Shown here: positions 17,288 through 24,114 of the stretch, in pieces
How positions within the stretch are numbered: the first letter of the stretch is position 1
Layout: each line of letters begins with the position of its first letter
Source: an uncultured Butyricicoccus sp.
GTDB taxonomy: Bacteria > Bacillota > Clostridia > Oscillospirales > Butyricicoccaceae
Assembly: GCA_934532985.1 (NCBI GenBank)
Contig: CAKTAV010000019.1
Coordinates: 1 to 28,711, forward strand
Reading direction: 5' to 3'
Length of the DNA stretch: 28,711 bases
Position numbers and translations under genes: made by a program
The notes under the pieces: model-generated
Seen by the model: only the letters and a program-made list of their open reading frames with translations
Told to the model about the DNA's origin: nothing
The model's database searches: none

Positions 17288-17337
17288 CGCCTGTCAGCAC
17301 GATACTGTCCTTTCTGCAAAGGCCGCGCTGACAGACG
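17288..17337 (-). other. intercistronic hairpin between ANL2 and ACP2
   Basis: CTGTCAGC (17291-17298) pairs with GCTGACAG (17327-17334), and the stem extends to 12 bp with one mismatch at 17288-17290/17335-17337. It occupies the 107 bp gap in an otherwise tightly packed operon. On the minus strand the stem is followed by a short TTTT. It may be a partial terminator or an mRNA processing/stabilising element tuning ACP2-NRPS expression. Confidence 0.5.
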
Positions 17338-17364
17338 GAAACTGCCGTTTTTTCAATACTCCAA

Positions 17365-18903
17365 TCAAACGTAATTACGTTCGCGTTCTAACATCTTTCC
17401 TTCTTCTCGGATAATCTTGCCGACCGCGTTTTTATCCAAACCATCCGGATAGATACTGTAGCTCCGCACCTGACGGAACATCGGCTTGTCTCGGTTGTAA
17501 TCCGAAAGCAACGATGGCAATGCCGGATTGAGCTGTCCTTCAAAGCTGAGATCGGCCTGCAGTCCGCCCTTGCCCAGACGAATCCGCACTTCCTTTGCAT
17601 CCAGCCGCTGCATCAGTTCGGTTTCAATCGGCTCCGGAGAGACATTTTCGCCATTCTCCGCAATCAAGATATTCTTTTTGCGTCCTTTGAAGAAAAAGAA
17701 TCCGTCCTCATCCACTTCTCCTAAGTCACCCGTACAAAGCCAGCCGTCTTTGAGTACCTTCGCCGTCTCTTCCGGCTGCTTCCAGTATCCCGACATCACA
17801 CCGGCACCGCGCACCTGTATCTCTCCGTCTATAATACGATATTCTATCCACGGATTGAGATGGCCCAGGGAACCTTCACGGCGTCCCGCGAACGCCTCTC
17901 CGGAAATCAGCGACGTACACTCCGTCATGCCATAGCCTTGGTGCACCGTGATGCCAAAGGTCTCCACCTGTTCCAGCTTTTCCGGCTCTAAATACGCGCC
18001 GCCAATCGCCATATAATGGAACTGCTCGCCCAGCAGAGCAGCCTTTACCTGTTTCGGCGTCATCTCCTTGTGTGCTGCCAGCGTCTGTGACAGCAGCTGT
18101 CGAAAGAAATCAAACAGCATCGGTACCGCTGGCATGACGGTACAGCCGTTTTTCTTGATTTCCGCCGGAAGGTGATTCGAAATCTTGCCCAAATACAATT
18201 CTGAACCGGACATCAGCACAATCAGCAAATCAATCGTAATGCCAAACACATGATAGTACGGAAGAATGGAATAGATCTTAATCGGCGCATACACATATTT
18301 ATAGCAATCCGCCGTTGGAATCATATTTCCGAACAGATTGGCATGGTCAATCATCGCTCCCTTCTGGCCGCCCGTCGTGCCGGATGTAAAAATAATTACA
18401 GCGGTATCCTCCGGAGACGCCAAACCGACCGGCGGGATTTCGCCCGAAAGTTCCGCACGCTCCACTTCCTCCGAAGCAACCAGCCTATCTGCCGCATTCT
18501 CCGGAAGAACGCTCTTCCACTCCTGCAGTTCACCCTCCGGAACGACAATCGCCAGCGGCTCCAGCGTCGCAATCAGTTCTCCCAGTTCGTTTTTTGGCTG
18601 TGCGCCATTCATCGGAACCGCGACTGCGCCGTAGGCCATTGCCGCACAGAGCCAGAATACGACATATTCTCTTCTGGTATCCAAAATCACAATCTGCCGT
18701 CCCTTGAGCTGCTGCACCGGATAGAGCGAGTTCAGGAAGGTAAGTCGTTCCGCAAACGCGCGATATGTATATGTTTTATTCTCTTGTTCTTTTGGAAAGG
18801 TCAAAAAGTTTTTGTCTGCCGCTTCTGCCAGAACACCATGCAGTATTTCCGAAAATGTCGTGCGTACCATTTTTTCCGGCACGTTACAAAGCAATTTCAC
18901 CAT
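17365..18903 (-). CDS. acyl adenylate-forming ligase (ANL2)
   Basis: A full-length ANL superfamily enzyme of 512 residues. Motifs: ATP loop FTSGTTGGQKGAM, YYHVFG helix, YGMTECTSL (A5), the hinge region GDLGEVDEDGFFFFKGRKKN, and the C-terminal catalytic Lys in NAVGKIIRE. It most resembles long-chain acyl-CoA/acyl-ACP synthetases of the FadD/FAAL type, which activate a carboxylic acid as acyl-AMP and pass it to CoA or a carrier. Immediately upstream of ACP2, it is the likely loader of that carrier. The acid substrate cannot be read from sequence; the fatty-acyl-like fold suggests an alkanoate. AGGAGG precedes the start. Confidence 0.88.
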   Translation of the reverse strand: MVKLLCNVPEKMVRTTFSEILHGVLAEAADKNFLTFPKEQENKTYTYRAFAERLTFLNSLYPVQQLKGRQIVILDTRREYVVFWLCAAMAYGAVAVPMNGAQPKNELGELIATLEPLAIVVPEGELQEWKSVLPENAADRLVASEEVERAELSGEIPPVGLASPEDTAVIIFTSGTTGGQKGAMIDHANLFGNMIPTADCYKYVYAPIKIYSILPYYHVFGITIDLLIVLMSGSELYLGKISNHLPAEIKKNGCTVMPAVPMLFDFFRQLLSQTLAAHKEMTPKQVKAALLGEQFHYMAIGGAYLEPEKLEQVETFGITVHQGYGMTECTSLISGEAFAGRREGSLGHLNPWIEYRIIDGEIQVRGAGVMSGYWKQPEETAKVLKDGWLCTGDLGEVDEDGFFFFKGRKKNILIAENGENVSPEPIETELMQRLDAKEVRIRLGKGGLQADLSFEGQLNPALPSLLSDYNRDKPMFRQVRSYSIYPDGLDKNAVGKIIREEGKMLERERNYV

Positions 18904-18925
18904 AGTTGTTTCCTCCTAACCAATC

Positions 18926-20311
18926 TCAAATGTCCAGTGCGAGCATAATCGGATAAGCAACCACAAGAATCAGCACCGCTGCCGCCGCCATAATCACAGC
19001 AGAAACCTTGGAATACTCTCCAATGCTGTAGTATCCCTTTCCATAGGTCAGCAGGAATACCGAGTCCGTCGGGAGCAGATAGCCACAGCCAATGCTCATA
19101 CTGCAAACCATAACCAACAGCTGCGGATGAATTCCCAGTGCTCCGCCAATCGCAATCAAAATCGGTGTGGCAACCGTAGTGAGGGACGGCGCAATCGGGA
19201 TGACAAGAATCAGCAGATACATCGCAACAATCACGGCGAGAATCACCACCGGTGTTGCAACCGGTTCGTTCGGAACAAATCCCTGTACCAGCGCGCCAAA
19301 TCCGTTGTCCATGAGCGTTCCGCACAGCGTAATCATCGTTGCGACCAACAGGAGAATGTCAAACTTGACATTTTTGATAATTTTATCAATTGTCGTCACG
19401 CCAATACCCGGAAGTGCCATGATGCACACGCCGAGGAACATCACCTGCATCGTATTGATCTCCTTAATCCACGAAGAGGCAACCCACAGAACAAACATGC
19501 AGACAAAGATCACAATCGTGCATTTTTCCTTGGCCGACATCGCCGACTCACTGGCAAACGAACGAATAAACTTTTCCGTCTCTGCCGGTGCAACTTGGCT
19601 TGGTTTATACATTGTCACAAGCAGTTTCCAGCTCAGAACAACCAGAATCAGCGCAACCGGTGCACACACGCTCATCCACTGAATAAAACCAACGGTCATT
19701 CCCTGCTCCGCCAGCACACTCAGCGCAATGATGTTTACCGTGCTGCCGACCGGCGTGGAGATACCGCCAATCATGCACGCAATAGATGTACCAATCATTA
19801 CGCATCGTCCGGTTCGCTTGCGATCCTCCTCGTGCTCATATACCGTCAAGATCAGACTGCCGAACGTCATATAAATGACCGTCGTCGGCACATCTGAAAT
19901 AAAGGCCGATGTAATCGCCGCGCAGAGCATATTGGCCAGAATCAGGCCCTCAATGTTCTTGCCCAGTTTATTGAAGAACCACTTCAAAATCCGCTTGCAG
20001 ATCGGCGTTTCCATCAGCACCGCCGCAAGACCAAAGGACATCATAACGAAATAAACCGCCTGATTGGAAAAACCGCCAAACGAAGCTGAGAATGACTCCG
20101 TAATACCAAGCAGCGATTGAATACCCAACGTGACCAAGCACAGGAGCATAACAGGAAGTGCACCGGATACAAGATTGACCATGAATACAACCGTCAGGAT
20201 CAGTCCACGAAACAGAGGTGCTTCCATCCCTGCCGGCGAATAAAACGCGCTGGCGATAACCGCCAGAACAGAGAGAAGCAAAATGATTTTTTGTTTGCTA
20301 TGAAGATTCAT
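18926..20311 (-). CDS. SLC13/DASS-family anion transporter
   Basis: A 461-residue polytopic membrane protein with about 11-12 helices. It has the two Na+/substrate hairpin signatures of the divalent anion:Na+ symporter family: GGISTPVGSTVNIIAL (SNT-like) in the first half, and PIAPSLTTVATPILIAIGGALG in the second. Family members import sulfate or C4/C6 dicarboxylates. Here it sits between two adenylating enzymes inside the biosynthetic operon, so it could supply a dicarboxylate or other acid precursor, supply sulfur as sulfate, or (less usual for the family) export product. AAAGGAAAA precedes the start. Its presence in an NRPS cluster is unusual. Confidence 0.85.
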   Translation of the reverse strand: MNLHSKQKIILLLSVLAVIASAFYSPAGMEAPLFRGLILTVVFMVNLVSGALPVMLLCLVTLGIQSLLGITESFSASFGGFSNQAVYFVMMSFGLAAVLMETPICKRILKWFFNKLGKNIEGLILANMLCAAITSAFISDVPTTVIYMTFGSLILTVYEHEEDRKRTGRCVMIGTSIACMIGGISTPVGSTVNIIALSVLAEQGMTVGFIQWMSVCAPVALILVVLSWKLLVTMYKPSQVAPAETEKFIRSFASESAMSAKEKCTIVIFVCMFVLWVASSWIKEINTMQVMFLGVCIMALPGIGVTTIDKIIKNVKFDILLLVATMITLCGTLMDNGFGALVQGFVPNEPVATPVVILAVIVAMYLLILVIPIAPSLTTVATPILIAIGGALGIHPQLLVMVCSMSIGCGYLLPTDSVFLLTYGKGYYSIGEYSKVSAVIMAAAAVLILVVAYPIMLALDI

Positions 20312-20361
20312 TTCATTTTCCTTTCATGCTTTAACTTCTTATGGATAGTAGAAATCACACC

Positions 20362-21651
20362 TTATTTGTTGTGTTTCCAGTTGGCTTTTTCGCCGACTTC
20401 CTGCTCTACCCAAATATAGTGGCGGGGAATCTGAAAATCGGAGAGATATTGCTGACAAAACGCCATAATGTTAGATACATCTAACTCGCAAGGAGCATTA
20501 TACCGACAAATCAGCTCCTTAAGGGTATCTGTCCCTACGCTTACGGACGCTCCCGTGACATCAGGAATCTTTTCAATCACCTGTGCGATCTCACGCAGAT
20601 TGATCTTCTCTCCGGCCCGGATGATCACGTCATCCCCGCGGCCATCAATATACAGCCGTCCTTCCTCATCAAAATGCGCCAGGTCATTGGTACAATAGTC
20701 ATCTTCTGCAATGGGAAACAGTCTTTCTCGGATATAATACCCCATCGTTCCATTGGTGTTCACGACCATATAGTTTCTTCCGTCACGATGTTCGATCGTA
20801 ATATCGACTCCCGGTATGGGCTTTCCCTGACTCTCCAGCGGTTCTCCTTCCTCACTGAACGTAATCGTTCCTGTCTCCGTGCTGCCAAACTGCTGGCGCA
20901 GCTGAATGCCAAAACGATGCAGGAAACGCTTTGCCACGTCATTTGTTAATTTTTCTCCGGAGGAAATAATATAGCGAATCGAATCTCCAAACCGATACTG
21001 CTCATCCGTATCTGACATCTTATCCAAGAAATACGGCACGCCAAATAACACCGTCACTCGCTGTTCTCTGCACAGTTCAATGATGTTGCGCGGGAACAGT
21101 ACATCCGGAATCACCATTGCCGCATCCTTATACAAATACGGCAGCATCGAGCTTAGAAACGAATACGCATGGAAATACGGAGCAATCGAGCAAAACACAT
21201 CGGTCTGCGACAGCTGCAATCGTCTGCTGTACCGCTGAATTTCCAGATCCAGCATCTCTTTCGTCCGAAGGATGTACTTTGGTTTTCCCGTTGTCGCTGA
21301 CGTCATATGAATGACGCTGCCCGCCGGAATGTCATAATGCGGCCCGGTTCCCTTTTGCAGCGCTTGTACCGTAAAGACATTGTGCGCATCCGCCGACAGG
21401 ACATATTCCGCGTCCGTATACTCCATAAATGTCGAGTGCTCTACCGCGTAATCCGGCGACACAAAAAACGGGATCAGTCCCATCTCCTGACACACCAGCC
21501 ATTCAAACAGGGTGCCCAGCTGGGTATCCGCTTTACAAATTACAATATCGCCGCTCTTTACATCGTGTTCTTTCAGCAGTGCATTGGCTTGCTCCTTCCA
21601 TGCTTCCTGCTGCTTCTCCGATATCTCTTCTCTGCCCTTGAATAGCTTCAT
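20362..21651 (-). CDS. short acyl adenylate-forming ligase (ANL1)
   Basis: The 429-residue ANL enzyme is about 80 residues shorter than ANL2, mainly at the N-terminus. The ATP loop reads MTSATTGKPKYI, with Ala for the usual Gly. A5 is FGSTETGTI, the adenine/ribose Asp lies in YCTNDLAHFDEEGRLYIDGRGDD, and the end reads EKANWKHNK, where Lys is kept in the A10 position but GK is replaced by WK. It should activate a carboxylate for transfer to a carrier, presumably ACP1. The start at 21651 overlaps the radical SAM stop by 4 bp (ATGA), so expression of the two is coupled. The unusual motifs could mean a narrow substrate or reduced thioesterification; the substrate is unknown. Confidence 0.85.
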   Translation of the reverse strand: MKLFKGREEISEKQQEAWKEQANALLKEHDVKSGDIVICKADTQLGTLFEWLVCQEMGLIPFFVSPDYAVEHSTFMEYTDAEYVLSADAHNVFTVQALQKGTGPHYDIPAGSVIHMTSATTGKPKYILRTKEMLDLEIQRYSRRLQLSQTDVFCSIAPYFHAYSFLSSMLPYLYKDAAMVIPDVLFPRNIIELCREQRVTVLFGVPYFLDKMSDTDEQYRFGDSIRYIISSGEKLTNDVAKRFLHRFGIQLRQQFGSTETGTITFSEEGEPLESQGKPIPGVDITIEHRDGRNYMVVNTNGTMGYYIRERLFPIAEDDYCTNDLAHFDEEGRLYIDGRGDDVIIRAGEKINLREIAQVIEKIPDVTGASVSVGTDTLKELICRYNAPCELDVSNIMAFCQQYLSDFQIPRHYIWVEQEVGEKANWKHNK

Positions 21652-22967
21652 TTTCCGTCCTTTCCCCCGGCAACATATACGACAATTTCCTTTTTCAGGT
21701 TCTCCTGCTCCTCCTCTTCGAGCAGATACCAATAAATATTGTCGATATAGAGCTTGCCAAGCGGTGTCAGATAAAACGCCGTCTTATTTTCGTCAATATA
21801 TCCCTCCGCCTTGAGCGCGCGGAATTTATCCGCAAACCGCTCCTTCACGCTGTCCTTCTCCAGCAGCTGTTTGTTCAGCACCAAGACCTTCGGAAAGCCG
21901 ACAATCTGCATATTTTCTATTTGCTCCTGCGTCATTTGCTTGAGCTGACCGTAGCACGGCGCCGGATAATTCATATAGACATTGTACGATGCATTACGGT
22001 ACTTAAAGCCCGCCACATTGCCAAAGGCTCCGGAACCCATCGCGATGCAGTCCGGCATTTCCTCAATACCTCCGAAATACGACGTCTCCAGAATGATCTT
22101 TCCGTTCTTGACAAAACCGGAATACGTCGTCTGTGAATATCCGGCATCCAACAGCTTCTCCGTGCCGATCTGAATCATGTCCATGATCTCCTGATCCTCC
22201 GGCAGACGCAGATTTCGCTCCTTGACGATGCGCTCCAGCTGATTTTTGAACGGATACATCTGCCCAAATTCCACGCCGTCCAAACCGACTGCAATCGCAG
22301 TGTCGATATCCTGTGCCAGAATCTCCGTCAAGTTTCCAATCTGAAAGTCCGGATATCCGTACAGAATATCACCAAAAATCTTGATGTGATTCTTCTTGAG
22401 CACTTGCAGCGTATACATGACGTCATTTAGCGTTGCCTTCATGTTCATTTCATTTCGAATCTTCTCGTTAAAACTCTGCACACCAAAGCTCATCCGCGTC
22501 AGATGATTGCTCAGGATAAAGTCAATAATATCGTCGCGGAACATCGTCGTCGCCGAGCCTTCGGCATCGACTGCGCATGCTTCATCCAATGTAAAGCTGT
22601 TCTTTACGCCATCCAGCAGCCGCTGCAATTCATCGCCCGGCAGCAGCGTCGGCGTGCCTCCGCCGAAATGAATACTTTGAATGACATATTTGTCCGCCAG
22701 CAAGGTCGAGTAATAGTGCATTTCCTCCAGCACCTTGTCCACATATGCCGACATTTCCTCGGTTTCATATTCTTTGTCAAATCCGCAAAACGCACACTTG
22801 GAATTGCAAAACGGAATGTGAATATAGATCGTTCCCTTGCGCGTTCCGCTCAGCGATTGGCATCGGTTGTAAAGCTGTTCCTCGCGCTCCGCCGTCGAAC
22901 GGTCCCGTAAAAAGTTCATGTTCGGATAATAGTACTGATGCGGAAGTAATAATCGTTTGTCAAACAT
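21648..22967 (-). CDS. HemN/HemW-like radical SAM enzyme
   Basis: The 439-residue protein starts its core with YIHIPFCNSKCAFCGF, carrying the [4Fe-4S] cysteines 54, 58 and 61, and has HFGGGTP (about 100-106), SFGVQSF and DILYGYP, all typical of the HemN family, plus a C-terminal HemN-like winged domain. The position after CxxxCxxC is CGF, as in HemW and class C methyltransferases, not the CGC of true HemN. It lies between ACP1 and ANL1 in the operon, so it is more likely a tailoring enzyme on an acyl-carrier intermediate than a haem enzyme. Family chemistries include decarboxylation/desaturation, methylation and cyclopropanation; which applies here is not readable. Confidence 0.88.
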   Translation of the reverse strand: MFDKRLLLPHQYYYPNMNFLRDRSTAEREEQLYNRCQSLSGTRKGTIYIHIPFCNSKCAFCGFDKEYETEEMSAYVDKVLEEMHYYSTLLADKYVIQSIHFGGGTPTLLPGDELQRLLDGVKNSFTLDEACAVDAEGSATTMFRDDIIDFILSNHLTRMSFGVQSFNEKIRNEMNMKATLNDVMYTLQVLKKNHIKIFGDILYGYPDFQIGNLTEILAQDIDTAIAVGLDGVEFGQMYPFKNQLERIVKERNLRLPEDQEIMDMIQIGTEKLLDAGYSQTTYSGFVKNGKIILETSYFGGIEEMPDCIAMGSGAFGNVAGFKYRNASYNVYMNYPAPCYGQLKQMTQEQIENMQIVGFPKVLVLNKQLLEKDSVKERFADKFRALKAEGYIDENKTAFYLTPLGKLYIDNIYWYLLEEEEQENLKKEIVVYVAGGKDGK

Positions 22968-22981
22968 ACTCTGTCATTCCT

Positions 22982-23257
22982 TTACGCCGCATTCACATTT
23001 TCCATAATCATGTCAATGAATGTGTCTAGCTTCTTATCTGCCAAACACTCCAACTGATCGGATGGAAAGGAAATCTTGAATTTTTTCTCTGTCATAACGA
23101 CCAATTCAATGATGCGCAGCGAATTAATCTGCTCAAAAAACGATTCGGACGTGTAGTTGTTTTCTGCCTTTTCGTAGGGCTTCATCAGCGTCTGAATCAT
23201 TTTATCTACTTCCGTTCGCACTTTCTGCTCATCCATTACCTTTTTACGAAATAACAT
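22982..23257 (-). CDS. free-standing acyl carrier protein (ACP1)
   Basis: A 91-residue, mostly helical protein whose helix II begins INSLRIIELVVMTEKKF. Ser46 is the likely phosphopantetheine site, although the usual Asp before Ser is Asn. The overall pattern (FFEQINSL, then a hydrophobic helix and FPSDQLECL) matches acyl carrier proteins. The start at 23257 lies 14 bp inside the preceding thioesterase gene and has GGAGGG at ideal spacing; a Met seven codons later lacks this. Followed at 14 bp by the radical SAM gene, it is the probable scaffold for the ANL1/radical SAM steps. Confidence 0.8.
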   Translation of the reverse strand: MLFRKKVMDEQKVRTEVDKMIQTLMKPYEKAENNYTSESFFEQINSLRIIELVVMTEKKFKISFPSDQLECLADKKLDTFIDMIMENVNAA

Positions 23258-24098
23258 CTTGAACCCTCCACTGAAACCGCTTCATAATATCCTCAATCAC
23301 ATCCAGCGCATCTGTTTCGCTGTCCAGCAGCATCATATGCGCACCCGTCACGTCATACCGCTGAAAATCACCGGTACAGAATTCACACCACGCGTCCACG
23401 TCCTGCTGACGAACGACCTCGTCACTCATTCCCCGGATCGCCGCCACCGGAACATCAATGCACACATCTGACTCTTCCGGATCGTACCCCGCCATAATAC
23501 GCCCATCATCCTTCAGCACATTCAAAATATTCTGAATCTCATGTCCCTTGCTTCCACTTGGATACAGAAACGACATAATCAGCTGAAACGGCTTCATGGA
23601 CTGTAATTCCTGCGTCAGCTCCGGATTAACAATGGAAAACAGCTTTAAAATCGCTTCGCCATTTTCATTCGATTTTTTGGAATCATCCGATGGGTCGTAA
23701 TTCAGGGATTTGAGTAAATACTTCACCAGCTTATAATTCGGCATCGTAAACACCAGCTCTGCGGTGGAATGCATTCCGGGCGGCAGCGAGGACATGACAA
23801 TCACGCCAACCGGCAGATTCGAATCCTTCCTCCGCTGCAACTCTTGGTACACCGCATAGGCCACAATAGCACCATAACAAAATCCCAATAAGATATAGTC
23901 GTCATTTCGAACCTTCTGTTCCACCCGATCCGCAAGGTCTTGCGCCAATGTTTTCATGTTCGGCGCGTTTTTTTCCTTAAAACGCAGCCCTCGTCCGGGA
24001 AGCTCCATCGGAATCACTTCCACATCGGGGAATCGTTCCTTCCAAGCGCTAAACATCAACGCAGAGCCGCCAGCATACGGCAGACAAACAAGTTTCAT
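23244..24098 (-). CDS. type II thioesterase-like hydrolase with Cys nucleophile
   Basis: The 284-residue alpha/beta hydrolase has the type II thioesterase layout: LPYAGG (6-11), LPGRG (33-37), GFCYGA (72-77), Asp226 in RGMSDEV and His254 in TGAHMMLL. The nucleophile-elbow residue is Cys74 instead of Ser, giving GxCxG. Cys versions are known in some NRPS thioesterases (for example NocTE, sulfazecin and obafluorin systems), where they favour acyl transfer or strained-ring closure. It is longer than the second thioesterase by about 50 residues in the lid region. Overlap with the ACP1 start suggests ACP1 is its partner. Roles to consider are editing of ACP1, release of the remodelled acid, or acyl transfer to another carrier. 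Confidence 0.88.
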   Translation of the reverse strand: MKLVCLPYAGGSALMFSAWKERFPDVEVIPMELPGRGLRFKEKNAPNMKTLAQDLADRVEQKVRNDDYILLGFCYGAIVAYAVYQELQRRKDSNLPVGVIVMSSLPPGMHSTAELVFTMPNYKLVKYLLKSLNYDPSDDSKKSNENGEAILKLFSIVNPELTQELQSMKPFQLIMSFLYPSGSKGHEIQNILNVLKDDGRIMAGYDPEESDVCIDVPVAAIRGMSDEVVRQQDVDAWCEFCTGDFQRYDVTGAHMMLLDSETDALDVIEDIMKRFQWRVQDVIS

Positions 24099-24114
24099 AA
24101 CACCCTCCTTATTC

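Noticed and set aside
21648..22967. Housekeeping coproporphyrinogen III oxidase (HemN)
   Set aside because: The fold matches, but the CGC motif of HemN is CGF here, no haem genes are nearby, and the gene is embedded and coupled in the biosynthetic operon.
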